Assembly (NCBI RefSeq): GCF_021495345.1
Contig: NZ_CP099397.1
Coordinates: 3,286,001 to 3,350,000 of the forward strand
From: Pseudomonas hydrolytica
GTDB taxonomy: Bacteria > Pseudomonadota > Gammaproteobacteria > Pseudomonadales > Pseudomonadaceae
DNA: 64,000 bases
Direction of reading: 5' to 3'
This document shows, one piece after another, positions 30,106 through 39,591 of this stretch; position 1 is the stretch's first letter; the number at the start of each line of letters is the position of its first letter. The translations under genes were made by a program, and so were the position numbers. The notes beneath the pieces are model-generated. The model made no database searches. It was not told the DNA's origin and was given only the letters and a program-made list of their open reading frames with translations.

Positions 30106-30399
30106 GTGCGCCACGATGGCCTCGCCATACTGGCCTGAAAGCTAAGCTCCTCAAATTTTAGGAGATTTACCGCGATGACCAAGAGCAGCAACAGATCGAA
30201 TACCCCATACCGCAATTGGAAGCTCAGGACAGCTCAGATAGTCCTGGGGCGCGACCATCGCTCTTCGACGAAAAATCTTGAACAGCCCAGTTTGGAAAAG
30301 CCCCAGGATCGGCGTCTGATTCGGCTCAGAGCCTGATCCATGGTCGCTACTTGTCTCCTGGTTTAGACTCCCGGACAAACCAACAGCAAGGAAGCCGGA

Positions 30400-30828
30400 A
30401 TGGCCAAGATTTCCGCAAAAGAACAGCGTGCCCTTCTTTTCTTGGGCATCTTCGTTGGGATACCGGTATTGGTTTTCCAGAAGATCACTGACGCCGGAGC
30501 ATGGCCGTTCGTGCTCGGTGCGCTGATCATTGGCGGTGTTTCCTATGTTTTCATCAAAAAAAGCCAGCACGCTGCACGGATCGCCTATCTCCGCAAGAAA
30601 TACAGCAATGAGTCCACCGTGCAAGCGATCCTCAAGGGTTCGATCTGGGAGGGAATGAGTGAAGATCAGCTAATAGACTCCATTGGTCGCCCCGCCGCTG
30701 TAGACCAGAAGTACCTGAAGACGAAGACTCGCGAGGTCTGGAAATACTACCCGCAGGGCAAAAACCGGTACGGACTGCGCATCACCCTAGATGATGGCCA
30801 GGTGAATGGCTGGGACTCGAAGGGCTAA
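30400..30828 (+). CDS. Conserved membrane protein with SmpA/OmlA-like C-terminus
   Basis: 142 aa with two short N-terminal membrane helices (LLFLGIFVGIPVLVF and WPFVLGALIIGGVSYVFI). They are followed by a small domain, WEGMSEDQLIDSIGRPAAVD and EVWKYYPQGKNRYGLRITLDDG, which resembles outer-membrane-assembly (SmpA/OmlA-type) folds. Similar proteins are common in Pseudomonas accessory regions as I remember. A hairpin terminator lies 65 bases downstream. Confidence 0.6.
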   Translation: MAKISAKEQRALLFLGIFVGIPVLVFQKITDAGAWPFVLGALIIGGVSYVFIKKSQHAARIAYLRKKYSNESTVQAILKGSIWEGMSEDQLIDSIGRPAAVDQKYLKTKTREVWKYYPQGKNRYGLRITLDDGQVNGWDSKG

Positions 30829-30892
30829 CCTGCATTGTCAGGCTGGTAGGGAGTACGCTCCCATATCGAACCAACATATTCAGGCAAAAGAA

Positions 30893-30918
30893 AACCGGCT
30901 CGAATGGCCGGTTTGTCT
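30893..30918 (+). terminator. Rho-independent terminator after the 142-aa gene
   Basis: The stem AACCGGC / GCCGGTT has a seven-base loop and is followed by a T-rich run (TTTGTCTT). It is placed correctly to end the plus-strand gene before the tRNA. Confidence 0.65.
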
Positions 30919-30966
30919 TAGTTCCCGTCTTATTCGGGAGGATGTGGGAGCATCCGAGAAAAAATC

Positions 30967-30992
30967 GATGGCGTCCCCTGCTGGAATCGAAC
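30967..30992. repeat. Right attachment repeat (inside tRNA-Arg)
   Basis: Identical over 26 bases to 24343-24368. It covers the CCA, discriminator, 3' acceptor strand and part of the T-arm of tRNA-Arg(CCT), plus two bases beyond the CCA. It is the tRNA-proximal border of the island. Confidence 0.88.
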
Positions 30993-31043
30993 CAGCATCT
31001 AGCCCTTAGGAGGGGCTTATTCTATCCGTTGAACTAAGGGGAC
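30969..31043 (-). tRNA. tRNA-Arg (anticodon CCT)
   Basis: The minus strand folds as a complete cloverleaf: acceptor stem GTCCCCT / AGGGGAC, anticodon stem AGCCC / GGGCT with loop CTCCTAA (anticodon CCT, reads AGG), T-arm CTGGTTCGATTCCAG, discriminator G and encoded CCA. The gene is intact and is the integration target of the adjacent island. Confidence 0.96.
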
Positions 31044-31189
31044 CCAGCCCGGCGAGCGGTGTCGCAAAGGCCGGGCGCATCTTAGCGGCGTCGCGCGCTT
31101 TTGTCATGCCGCAGCCAAGCTTGCAGCGCGACAAAAGCGCGACGAGTCCACATCGAGCCCATCCGCCTCGGAGGTGGGCGCTGCCTCAC

Positions 31190-32584
31190 TCAAAACAACC
31201 CGAGGCTGTGCAGGAACACCACCAGGATGCCCAGCGGGGTGATCACGCGCAGCACCTGCCACCACAGCGAGAACAGCTGCGGCTGGTCGATGCCGATGGA
31301 CTGCTGCACGGTCTTGCGGCTCAGCGCCCAGCCGGCGAACAGCACGGTGGCCAGGCCGCCCAGCGGCATCAGCAGGTTGGTGGTGAGGAAATCCAGGCTG
31401 TCGAAGAAGGTCTTGCCCAGCAGAGTCACCTCGCTCCAGGCATTGAACGACAGCACCGTGCCCAGGCTCAGCAGCCACAGGGCGATACCGCTGAGCGCTA
31501 CCGCCTTGAAGCGGCTGATACCGAACTTCTCGGTCAGCCAGGCGATGGTCGGCTCGCTCAGGGAAATCGCCGAAGTCAGCGCGGCGATCGCCAGCATGAT
31601 GAAGAACAGCCCGCCGACCAGTTGGCCCAGGGGCATCTGGCCGAAGGCGATCGGCAGGGTGACGAAGATCAGCCCCGGCCCTGCGCCCGGCTCCAGGCCG
31701 TTGGCGAACACCAGCGGGAAGATCGCCAGGCCGGCCAGCAGCGCCACGCCGGTATCGGCCAGCGCGACCATCAGCGCGGTCTTGGCGATCGAGGTGCCGG
31801 CCGGCAGGTAGGAGCCGTAGGCCATCATCGCGCCGCTGGCCAGACTCAGGGTGAAGAAGGCATGGCCAAGCGCGGCCAGCACGCCCGCGGCGCTGAGCTT
31901 GCTGAAATCGGCGTCGAAGAGAAAGTGCACCGCCTGCATGAAATGCCCGGTGGTGGCGGCATAGCCCACCAGCACCAGCAGCAGGACGAACAGCCCCGGC
32001 ATGAGGAAACGCAGCGAGCGCTCCAGGCCGCCGCGCACGCCGAAGGCGACGATGCCGAGGGTCAGTACCAGCACCAGGGTGCCGTAGCCGGCCAGCGTCC
32101 AGGGGTCGGCCAGCATGGCGCCGAACAGTGCACCGCTGCTCTCCCCGTTCAGCCCGGCGAAGCCACCGGTCATGGCCGTGGGTGTATAGGCCACGGCCCA
32201 ACCGGCGATCACCGCATAGAAACTGAGGATGAGAAAGCCGGTCAGCACCACCAGCGTACCCAGCCAGCGCCAGTGCCGACTGGCCCGTGCTTCCCTGGCC
32301 AGCGCCGCGAAGGCGCCTTCCGGATTGGCACGACCGCGGCGGCCGATCATCACCTCGGTCATCAGCAGCGGGATGCCGATGGCGAGGATGCACGCCAGGT
32401 AGACCAGGACGAAGGCGCCGCCGCCGTTCTGTCCGGTGATATAGGGAAACTTCCAGATATTGCCCAGGCCCACGGCCGAGCCGGTGGCGGCGAGGAAGAA
32501 CACCCAGCGCGACGACCACAGGCCTCGGCCGGCGCTGCTGGAGGCACCGGCGAAGGTGCCGGTGGCGATGCTGTCTTGACTCAT
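31190..32584 (-). CDS. Neurotransmitter:sodium symporter family transporter
   Basis: A 464-aa integral membrane protein; start taken at the ATG at 32584 (MSQDSIATG). It has about eleven to twelve helices and the family hallmark in helix 1, GSAVGLGNIWKFPYITGQNGGGAF, with an unwound GLGNIWKFP substrate/sodium site. The family imports amino acids with Na+ in bacteria. The neighbouring amino-acid dehydrogenase and indolepyruvate oxidoreductase suggest uptake of branched or aromatic amino acids for catabolism, which is inference. Confidence 0.9.
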   Translation of the reverse strand: MSQDSIATGTFAGASSSAGRGLWSSRWVFFLAATGSAVGLGNIWKFPYITGQNGGGAFVLVYLACILAIGIPLLMTEVMIGRRGRANPEGAFAALAREARASRHWRWLGTLVVLTGFLILSFYAVIAGWAVAYTPTAMTGGFAGLNGESSGALFGAMLADPWTLAGYGTLVLVLTLGIVAFGVRGGLERSLRFLMPGLFVLLLVLVGYAATTGHFMQAVHFLFDADFSKLSAAGVLAALGHAFFTLSLASGAMMAYGSYLPAGTSIAKTALMVALADTGVALLAGLAIFPLVFANGLEPGAGPGLIFVTLPIAFGQMPLGQLVGGLFFIMLAIAALTSAISLSEPTIAWLTEKFGISRFKAVALSGIALWLLSLGTVLSFNAWSEVTLLGKTFFDSLDFLTTNLLMPLGGLATVLFAGWALSRKTVQQSIGIDQPQLFSLWWQVLRVITPLGILVVFLHSLGLF

Positions 32585-32659
32585 TGGGACTTGCCCTCTT
32601 GTTGTTGTGAAAAAGTCAGAAGCCTGGGGTGGTCGGGCCACCCCGCTTGGTGCGCACGA

Positions 32660-32702
32660 CGCACCTCATCTCGTAGGGTGCGCCATGCCCACCAGCGTTA
32701 TT
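32660..32702. repeat. GTAGGGTGCGC-type intergenic repeat
   Basis: Between two minus-strand genes lies CGCACGACGCACC followed by TCGTAGGGTGCGCCATGCCC. The same GTAGGGTGCGC core occurs in inverted arrangement at about 38004-38040. It looks like a dispersed Pseudomonas repeat. Confidence 0.4.
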
Positions 32703-32715
32703 GCCTATCCATGGC

Positions 32716-33774
32716 TCACAGACCGCCCTGCAGACGCTCGCGGGCCATGCGGTCGGCGATGGCGGTGGTGGTCGCGCCCTCGCGCTCGGCGCGCTGGAAG
32801 ATCTCCGTCAGGGTCGGGCCGATGCCTTCGATATGCGCCTTGAGCTGGGCGGCGCTGCCGCCGGTGCGCTCGTAGCAGACATCGATGATGCCGCCGGCGT
32901 TGATCGCGTAATCCGGCGCATACAGGCACTCGCGGCGACGCAGGGTCTCGGCCAGGCTGGCGTCGGCCAGCTGGTTGTTGGCGGCGCCGGCGATGATCGG
33001 CGCGCGCAGCGCCTCCAGGGTCTGCGGATTGACGATGGCGCCGAGGGCGCAGGGGGCGAAGACGTCCACATCGAGGCCGTAGATATCGTGCTGGCCGACC
33101 GCGGTGGCGCCGAGCTGGGCGACCGCGCGCTGCACGTTGGCGGCCTGGATATCGGTCACCCACAGCTGGGCACCGGCGTCCTTGAGCAGCTTGGCCAGGC
33201 CGAAGCCGACCTGGCCGACGCCCTGGATGGCCACGCGGATGCCGGAAAGATCCTGGCGACCGAGACGATGGGCTACCGCCGCCTGGATGCCAATGCACAC
33301 GCCATAGGCGGTGGACGGTGACGGGTCGCCATCGCGGCTGCCGCCGTCGAAGGCCTCGCGCTGGCCGGCGCCAGCCACGTGGCGGGTGCGTTCGGCCATG
33401 ATCTGCATCTCGGCCACGCCGGTGCCGGAGTCCGCCGCGGTGATGTAGCGCCCGCCGAGGCTGTCGACGAAATCGCCCATGGCCTGGAACAGCGCCGCGC
33501 TCTTGCCGGTGTGCGGATCGCCGATGATCACCGCCTTGCCGCCACCCAGCGGCAGGCGCGCCAGGGCCGACTTGTAGGTCATGCCGCGCGACAGGCGCAG
33601 CACGTCGCGCAGCGCCTCCTCGTCCGAGGCGTAGTTCCACATGCGGCAGCCGCCCAGGGCCGGGCCGAGGGTGCTGTCGTGGATGGCGATGATGGCTTTC
33701 AGGCCGCTGGCCTTGTCGTGGCCGTAGACCACCTGTTCGTGCTGATCGAAGTCGACGTGGGTGAAGACGGACAT
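32716..33774 (-). CDS. Leu/Phe/Val-type amino-acid dehydrogenase
   Basis: A 352-aa NAD-dependent enzyme that deaminates a branched-chain or aromatic amino acid to its 2-oxo acid. Substrate-binding and catalytic elements are seen in [13 protein letters not shown], then [20 protein letters not shown] (catalytic lysines). The nucleotide-binding motif is [17 protein letters not shown], and [11 protein letters not shown] and [10 protein letters not shown] are typical of leucine/phenylalanine dehydrogenases. Length fits the family. It sits next to the transporter and the 2-oxo-acid oxidoreductase, forming a plausible uptake-deamination-decarboxylation pathway. Exact substrate cannot be fixed from sequence alone. 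Confidence 0.9.
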   Translation of the reverse strand: MSVFTHVDFDQHEQVVYGHDKASGLKAIIAIHDSTLGPALGGCRMWNYASDEEALRDVLRLSRGMTYKSALARLPLGGGKAVIIGDPHTGKSAALFQAMGDFVDSLGGRYITAADSGTGVAEMQIMAERTRHVAGAGQREAFDGGSRDGDPSPSTAYGVCIGIQAAVAHRLGRQDLSGIRVAIQGVGQVGFGLAKLLKDAGAQLWVTDIQAANVQRAVAQLGATAVGQHDIYGLDVDVFAPCALGAIVNPQTLEALRAPIIAGAANNQLADASLAETLRRRECLYAPDYAINAGGIIDVCYERTGGSAAQLKAHIEGIGPTLTEIFQRAEREGATTTAIADRMARERLQGGL

Positions 33775-33854
33775 CGGTTACCTCGGTTTTCTTGTTGTAA
33801 AAGGCCGCCCCGCTCCCAGACGGGAGGGGGTGGCAAGGGGTGACGGGGGAAGGA

Positions 33855-36800
33855 TCAGGCGGCCGGTTCGAACAGCTGCACCGCGGCGATTTCGCTGACG
33901 GCCATGCGCGCCTTGAGCTGCGCGGCCTGCTCGCGTGCCTTGGCCAGCGCCGCTTCCTTGACGTGGCCGTAGCCGCGGATCTGCTCGGGAATCTCGGCCA
34001 GCGCCACCGCCGTGCGGTAGTTGCCGGCATCGAGCTCGGCGAGCAGATAGGCGACGGTCGCCTCGTACTCCTCGATCAGCTCGCGTTCGAGCTTGCGCTC
34101 GGCGCTGTGGCCAAACGGATCGAGCACCGTGCCGCGCAGGAACTTGAAGCGCGCCAGCACGCCGAAGGCCTTGAGCATCCAGGGACCGAAGGCGCGCTTG
34201 CGCGGCTGACCGGTGACCGGATCGGGCTTGCTCAGCCAGCTCGGCGCCAGGTGGAACTGCAGCTGGTAGTCGCCTTCGAACTGCGCCTCGAGCTGCTTGC
34301 GGAAGGCGGCGTCGCTATACAGGCGCGCCACCTCGTACTCGTCCTTGTAGGCCAGGAGCTTGAAGTAATAGCGTGCTACGGCCTTGCTCAGGCGCTGCTC
34401 GGCGTCAGTGTCGGCCTGGCGCACGCGCTCGACCAGCTCGCGGTAGCGCGCGGCGTAGGCGGCGTTCTGGTAAGCACTCAGACGCTGCACACGATCCTCG
34501 ACGATCTCCTCCAGGCTCTGGCAACGCGGCGCCTCGACCACCTTGGGCGCGGCCAGCTTCTCCACCGCGGCCAGGTCGTGGGCCGCGCGACGGCCCCAGA
34601 GGAACGCCTGCTGATTGAGCTGCACCGCCACGCCATTGAGTTCGATGGCCTTGTTGATCGCCTCGGCGGAGACGGGAACCAAACCCTTCTGATAAGCGAA
34701 ACCGAGCATAAACAGGTTGGTGGCGATGCTGTCGCCAAGCAGGCGGGTGGCCAGGCGGGTGGCATCGACGAACTGGGTCTTGGCCGCGCCGACGGCCTCG
34801 ATGATGGCCTCGCGCATGGCGGCGCCGGGCACCTGGGCATCGGGGTTGCGGGTGAACTCGGCGGTGGCCGCCTCATGACTGTTGACCAGCGCATGGGCAA
34901 TCTTGTCGTTGAGCTTGGCCAGGGCCTCTTCGCTGGCGGAAACCACCAGGTCGCAACCGAGCAGCAGATCGGTCTCGCCGGCGGCGATGCGCACCGCGTA
35001 GATATCGTCCTGTTTGGCGGCGATGCGGATATGGGTGACCACCGGGCCGAACTTCTGCGCCAGGCCGGCCTGATCCAGCACCGTGCAGCCCTTGCCTTCG
35101 ATATGCGCGGCCATGCCCAGCAGCGCGCCGACCGTGGTCACGCCGCTGCCGCCGACGCCGGGCAGGAGGATGTTCCACGGACGCTCCAGCGCAGGCTGGC
35201 GCGGCTCCGGCAGGGCGATGAAGAGCGCGCCCAGGCCAACCGCCTCCGGCTTGCGCAGACTACCGCCATGCACGGTGACGAAGCTCGGGCAGAAGCCTTC
35301 CAGGCAGCTGAAATCCTTGTTGCAGGCGTTCTGGTCGATCTCGCGCTTGCGCCCCAGCTCGGTCTCCAGCGGCAGCACCGACAGGCAGTTGGACTTGACG
35401 CTGCAGTCGCCGCAGCCCTCGCACACCGCCGGGTTGATAAAGGCGCGCTTGGCCGGGTCGACCAGCTTGCCGCGCTTGCGCCGGCGGCGCTTCTCGGTGG
35501 CGCAGGTCTGGTCGTAGAGGATCACCGACACGCCCTTGAACTCGCGCAGCTCACGCTGCACGGCGTCCAGCTCGCGGCGATGGTGGAAGGTGACGATGGG
35601 CGCGAAGGTGGCGCGGGTCGGGTACTTGTCCGGCTCGTCGCTGACCAGGGCGATGCGCTTGACCCCCTCGGCATAGACCTGCTGGCTGAGCTGGTCGATG
35701 CGCAGCTCGCCGTCGATGGGCTGGCCGCCGGTCATGGCCACCGCGTCGTTGTAGAGAATCTTGTAGGTGATGTTGACCCCGGCGGCGACCGAGGCGCGCA
35801 GGGCCAGCTGGCCGGAATGGAAGTAGGTGCCGTCGCCGAGGTTCTGGAACACGTGCGGGGTGTCGGTGAACGGCGCCTGGCCGATCCAGGTGGCGCCCTC
35901 GCCGCCCATCTGGGTGAAGGTGTCGGTGTTGCGGTCCATCCACTGGGTCATGTAGTGGCAACCGATGCCGCCCAGGGCGCGGCTGCCTTCCGGCAGCTTG
36001 GTCGAGCTGTTGTGCGGGCAGCCGGAGCAGAAATGCGGGGTGCGCGCGGTGTGGTGCTTGGGCGCAGCCAGCGCCGCCTCCTTGGCGGCGAGGAAGGCCA
36101 GGCGTTCCTCGATCACCGGGCTGGAATAGATCGGCGCCAGACGCTTGGCAATAACCCGGGCGATCATCGCCGGGGTCAGCTCGGAGAGGTTCGGCAGCAG
36201 CGAATTGCCGCCCTCATCGAACTCGCCCACCACTCGCGGGCGCTTGCCCACCGGCCAGTTGTACAGCTGACCGGTCAGTTGGTCCTCGATGATGCTGCGC
36301 TTTTCCTCCACCACCAGGATCTCGTCCAGGCCCTCGGCGAACTCGTGCACCGACACCGGCTCCAGCGGCCAGCTCATGCCGACCTTGAGCACGCGCAGGC
36401 CGACCTGGGCACAGAGCTGCTCGTCCAGACCGAGGTCGTTGAGCGCCTGACGTACATCCAGGTAGGACTTGCCGGTGGTGATGATACCCAGGCGCGGGTT
36501 GGGCGAATCGAGCTTGATCTGGTTGAGGTTGTTGGCCAGGGCGAAGGCGCGCGCGGCGTAGATCTTGTAAGTGTTGAGGCGCTTTTCCTGGACCAGGGGC
36601 GGGTCCGGCCAGCGGATATGCACGCCGTCTTCCGGCAGCTTGAAGTCGGTGGGAATCTTCACCTCGACCCGCAGCGGGTCGACATCCACCACGGCCGAGG
36701 AATCGACGTTCTCGGCGATGGTCTTCAGCGCCACCCAGCAACCGCTGTAGCGCGACAGTTCCCAGCCGATGATGCCGTAGTCGAGGATCTCCTGAACGTT

Positions 36801-37322
36801 GGCCGGGTTCAGCACCGGGATCGAGGCGGCGATAAAAGCGTGCTCGCTCTGGTGGGCGATGCTCGAGGACTTGCAGCCATGGTCGTCGCCGGCCAGCAGC
36901 AGCACGCCGCCATGCGGCGATACGCCGGCCGAGTTGCCGTGCTTGAACACGTCGCCGCAGCGATCCACACCCGGGCCTTTGCCGTACCACATGGCGAACA
37001 CGCCGTCGTAGCGCGCGCCGGGGAACAGGCTGGTCTGCTGACTACCCCAGCAGGCGGTGGCGGCCAACTCTTCGTTGACCCCGGGCTGGAAGTGGATGTG
37101 GTTGTCCTTGAGGTACTGCTTGGCGTCCCACAGGCTCTTGTCCAGGTTGCCCAGCGGCGAGCCGCGGTAACCGGAAATGAAGCAGGCGGTGTTCAGACCA
37201 TGGGCGGCGTCACGCTGTTTCTGCAGCATGGGCAGGCGGGTCAGCGCCTGGGTGCCGGTCAGGTAGAGGTGACCGGTGGCGAGACGGTACTTGTCATCCA
37301 GGCGGATCTCGGCCAGTGACAT
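33855..37322 (-). CDS. Indolepyruvate ferredoxin oxidoreductase, fused alpha/beta
   Basis: A 1155-aa fused enzyme that oxidatively decarboxylates aryl- or branched 2-oxo acids to acyl-CoA, reducing ferredoxin and using thiamine diphosphate. N-terminal pyruvate-binding region: CFISGYRGSPLGNLD. The ThDP site is around CSGCPHNSSTKLPEGSRALGG and GGEGATWIGQAPF. Cysteine clusters follow (CEGCGDCSVKSNCLSV and CNKDFSCLEGFCPSF), then the gamma-type domain GVGGSGVTTVGALLGMAA. Length fits the single-chain proteobacterial form. It is divergent from an Lrp-family gene, a likely regulator. Confidence 0.95.
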   Translation of the reverse strand: MSLAEIRLDDKYRLATGHLYLTGTQALTRLPMLQKQRDAAHGLNTACFISGYRGSPLGNLDKSLWDAKQYLKDNHIHFQPGVNEELAATACWGSQQTSLFPGARYDGVFAMWYGKGPGVDRCGDVFKHGNSAGVSPHGGVLLLAGDDHGCKSSSIAHQSEHAFIAASIPVLNPANVQEILDYGIIGWELSRYSGCWVALKTIAENVDSSAVVDVDPLRVEVKIPTDFKLPEDGVHIRWPDPPLVQEKRLNTYKIYAARAFALANNLNQIKLDSPNPRLGIITTGKSYLDVRQALNDLGLDEQLCAQVGLRVLKVGMSWPLEPVSVHEFAEGLDEILVVEEKRSIIEDQLTGQLYNWPVGKRPRVVGEFDEGGNSLLPNLSELTPAMIARVIAKRLAPIYSSPVIEERLAFLAAKEAALAAPKHHTARTPHFCSGCPHNSSTKLPEGSRALGGIGCHYMTQWMDRNTDTFTQMGGEGATWIGQAPFTDTPHVFQNLGDGTYFHSGQLALRASVAAGVNITYKILYNDAVAMTGGQPIDGELRIDQLSQQVYAEGVKRIALVSDEPDKYPTRATFAPIVTFHHRRELDAVQRELREFKGVSVILYDQTCATEKRRRRKRGKLVDPAKRAFINPAVCEGCGDCSVKSNCLSVLPLETELGRKREIDQNACNKDFSCLEGFCPSFVTVHGGSLRKPEAVGLGALFIALPEPRQPALERPWNILLPGVGGSGVTTVGALLGMAAHIEGKGCTVLDQAGLAQKFGPVVTHIRIAAKQDDIYAVRIAAGETDLLLGCDLVVSASEEALAKLNDKIAHALVNSHEAATAEFTRNPDAQVPGAAMREAIIEAVGAAKTQFVDATRLATRLLGDSIATNLFMLGFAYQKGLVPVSAEAINKAIELNGVAVQLNQQAFLWGRRAAHDLAAVEKLAAPKVVEAPRCQSLEEIVEDRVQRLSAYQNAAYAARYRELVERVRQADTDAEQRLSKAVARYYFKLLAYKDEYEVARLYSDAAFRKQLEAQFEGDYQLQFHLAPSWLSKPDPVTGQPRKRAFGPWMLKAFGVLARFKFLRGTVLDPFGHSAERKLERELIEEYEATVAYLLAELDAGNYRTAVALAEIPEQIRGYGHVKEAALAKAREQAAQLKARMAVSEIAAVQLFEPAA

Positions 37323-37520
37323 GGGGTGCTCCTCTTATTCTTATGGAGAGCGGGGATGGCAACGGTAGGTGCCACCCTGTTCTGCCCCGCCAGGATCGCT
37401 GTACGGGACGACTGGCAAAGATCATGACCGAGGAGTTCCGCTTTTTTCTTTCTATTTGCGGGCCGGATTGCTGATACTGCGCATGATCCTTCCAACAATC
37501 ACAAGAAAATGGAAACAGTC

Positions 37521-37988
37521 ATGCAGGACAAGCTGAGCCCCATCGACCGCAAGATTCTTCGCCTGCTGCAGCACGACGCCGACCTGTCCGCCGCCGAGGT
37601 GGCGGAAAAGGTCGAGCTGTCGCAATCGCCGTGCTGGCGGCGGATTCACCGCATGCAGGAGGAAGGCCTGATCGAACGCAAGGTCGCCCTGCTCAACCCC
37701 AAGCAGCTGGGCCTGGGCATGACGGTGTTCGTCGACATCAAGCTGTCGGCCCATGGCCGCGGCAATCTGGAAGAGTTCGAGCAGGCGGTGGTGGGCTACC
37801 CGCAGGTGCTGGAGTGCTACACCATGGCCGGCGGCTCGGACTACCTGCTCAAGGTGGTGGCGCGCGACATCGCCGACTACGAGCGCTTCCTACGCGACCA
37901 CCTGCTGCAGCGCCCGCACGTGCAGGAGGCGCACTCGCATATCGCCATGAGCGAGGTCAAACGCACCACCGAGCTGCCGCTGGATTGA
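37521..37988 (+). CDS. Lrp/AsnC-family transcriptional regulator
   Basis: About 155 aa from the ATG at 37521 (MQDKLSPIDRKILRLLQ); an in-frame ATG at 37509 is also possible. The helix-turn-helix is LSAAEVAEKVELSQSPCWRRIHRM. The C-terminal ligand-binding domain includes GYPQVLECYTMAGGSDYLLKVV. It lies back-to-back with the indolepyruvate oxidoreductase gene, so amino-acid-responsive control of that gene is the natural guess. Confidence 0.92.
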   Translation: MQDKLSPIDRKILRLLQHDADLSAAEVAEKVELSQSPCWRRIHRMQEEGLIERKVALLNPKQLGLGMTVFVDIKLSAHGRGNLEEFEQAVVGYPQVLECYTMAGGSDYLLKVVARDIADYERFLRDHLLQRPHVQEAHSHIAMSEVKRTTELPLD

Positions 37989-38003
37989 CCCAAAGGTCGA
38001 GGT

Positions 38004-38040
38004 AGGGTGCGCGCAATGCGTCGCGCACGGCGCACCCTAG
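38004..38040. repeat. Inverted GTAGGGTGCGC repeat between convergent genes
   Basis: TAGGGTGCGC and GCGCACCCTA face each other across a 16-base GC-rich centre in the gap between the convergent Lrp-family and DUF2058 genes. It could act as a bidirectional terminator without U-tract or be a REP-like element. Confidence 0.5.
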
Positions 38041-38044
38041 GGCG

Positions 38045-38584
38045 TTACCACATCAGATCATCGGGAATCTGATAGGCCGCGTAGGGATCGTCGGTGTCCG
38101 GCGCTTCGACGTGGGTATTGAGCAGAACGATGCGCGAGGCATCGCGCTCCTGGATCTTCAGCGCGGCTTCACGCGGAATGACCTCATAACCACCGCCATG
38201 GCGGACGATGGCCAGCCAGCCGTTGGACAGCTTGTTGCGCATCATGGTGTTGACCGGCAGGCGTTTGACCTTCTTGTCATCGACGAAGTTGTAGTAGTCG
38301 TCGCCGTCGAGCTTGGGCAGGCGCGAGCGCTCGATCAGTTGCTTGATCTGCGCCGCACGGGCCTTCTGTTCGGCCTTTTCCTGCTGCTGACGATTGAGCT
38401 CCTGATCACGCGCGGCCTTTTCGGCCTGCGCCTGCAGCGCAGCCTGGCGTGCGCTGTCGTCCAGTTCGGCCTGGCCCTTGTGCGCCAGACGCTTCTGCTT
38501 CTGCTGCTGCTTGCCAACCTGCTTGGCCTGTTTTTCGTTGACCAGGCCGGCTTTGAGCAGCTGGTCGCGCAGGGAAAGACCCAT
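38045..38584 (-). CDS. DUF2058 (YaiL-type) protein
   Basis: 179 aa. The N-terminus is MGLSLRDQLLKAGLVNEKQAKQ, followed by a long charged coiled-coil rich in Gln, Lys and Glu, and a C-terminal domain with YYNFVDDKKVKRLPVNTMMR and GYEVIPREAALKIQERD. This is the conserved gammaproteobacterial DUF2058 layout; the biochemical role is unknown, though nucleic-acid association has been suggested. Its position next to mazG-relA matches other pseudomonads. Confidence 0.88.
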   Translation of the reverse strand: MGLSLRDQLLKAGLVNEKQAKQVGKQQQKQKRLAHKGQAELDDSARQAALQAQAEKAARDQELNRQQQEKAEQKARAAQIKQLIERSRLPKLDGDDYYNFVDDKKVKRLPVNTMMRNKLSNGWLAIVRHGGGYEVIPREAALKIQERDASRIVLLNTHVEAPDTDDPYAAYQIPDDLMW

Positions 38585-38748
38585 GGCTAAAGATCCCGAA
38601 CATGATTTTGTTGCGGCAGCGACGATTCACGCTGCCAGTCCAAGGCGCCCAGCATAAGGGCTAAGGCGCAGCGGCTCCAGCCCGAAAACCAAGCCGTAGC
38701 CGGGATGCACGTCAGGAGGGGCGAGTCAGCCGTTCCCGGATATGGCGT

Positions 38749-39579
38749 TCAGCAACCGGGCGCCTGTTTCTCCAGCTTCTTGGCCTCGCCCCACAGGGCG
38801 TCCAGCTCCTCCAGCGAGCAGCCGTCCAGGCTGCGCCCGGCTTCCCGCACGCTTTGCTCGATGAAACGAAAGCGTCGTTCGAACTTGCCATTGGCAGCGC
38901 GCAGCGCGGCTTCCGGGTCGACCTTCAGGTGCCGCGCCAGGTTGGTGACGACGAACAGCAGATCGCCGATTTCCTCGGCAACCGCCTCGGCATCGTTCTC
39001 GCTCATGGCTTCGAGCACCTCGTCCAGCTCTTCGCGCACCTTGTCCACCACCGGCAGTGCTTCGGGCCAGTCGAAACCGACCTGGGCCGCACGCTTTTGC
39101 AACTTGGCCGCGCGCGAAAGCGCCGGCAATGCGGCGGGTACGTCATCGAGCAGCGACAGCTGCTCGGGGGCGGCGGCCTTTTCGGCGCGCTCCAGGGCCT
39201 TGAGTTCTTCCCAGCGCTGCTTGACCGCGGCCTCCTCCAGCCTGGCCGCATCCGGCGCGCCATACAGGTCGCCGTCGGGGAATACGTGCGGGTGACGGCG
39301 GATCAGCTTGGCGGTGATGCCGTCGACTACCCGCGCGAAATCGAAACGCCCCTCTTCCTGCGCCAGCTGGCTGTAATAGACCACCTGAAACAGCAGGTCG
39401 CCCAGCTCGCCGGGCAGGTGCTCGAAGTCGCCGCGCTCGATGGCGTCGGCGACCTCATACGCCTCCTCCAGGGTGTAGGGCACGATGGTGGCGTAGCTTT
39501 GCTTGAGGTCCCAGGGGCAGCCGTGTTGCGGATCGCGCAGACGCGCCATCAGGTGCAGCAGGTCGTCGAGTTGGTACAT
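38749..39579 (-). CDS. mazG: Nucleoside triphosphate pyrophosphohydrolase
   Basis: 276 aa with two MazG domains. The first has CPWDLKQSYATIVPYTLEEAYE and GELGDLLFQVVYYS; the second has EELDEVLEAM and EEIGDLLFVVTNLARHL. The paired EExxE/ExxD metal-binding motifs are intact. It hydrolyses NTPs to NMP and pyrophosphate. Placed directly after relA on the same strand, as in E. coli and P. aeruginosa, which links it to nucleotide and (p)ppGpp control. Confidence 0.95.
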   Translation of the reverse strand: MYQLDDLLHLMARLRDPQHGCPWDLKQSYATIVPYTLEEAYEVADAIERGDFEHLPGELGDLLFQVVYYSQLAQEEGRFDFARVVDGITAKLIRRHPHVFPDGDLYGAPDAARLEEAAVKQRWEELKALERAEKAAAPEQLSLLDDVPAALPALSRAAKLQKRAAQVGFDWPEALPVVDKVREELDEVLEAMSENDAEAVAEEIGDLLFVVTNLARHLKVDPEAALRAANGKFERRFRFIEQSVREAGRSLDGCSLEELDALWGEAKKLEKQAPGC

Positions 39580-39591
39580 GAAAGCTTCCTG

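Larger units (their letters stand above)
24343..30992. mobile_element. tRNA-Arg(CCT) genomic island, about 6.6 kb, no integrase
   Basis: The island is bounded by the 26-bp direct repeats and lies next to the intact tRNA. Its content is typical accessory DNA: a DUF2513 gene, orphan small genes, membrane proteins, a KAP NTPase and a putative abortive-infection protein, with a strongly AT-rich core (about 26.9-29.3 kb) unlike the flanking chromosome. No recombinase gene is present, so the element is probably a remnant that cannot excise by itself. Confidence 0.82.
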
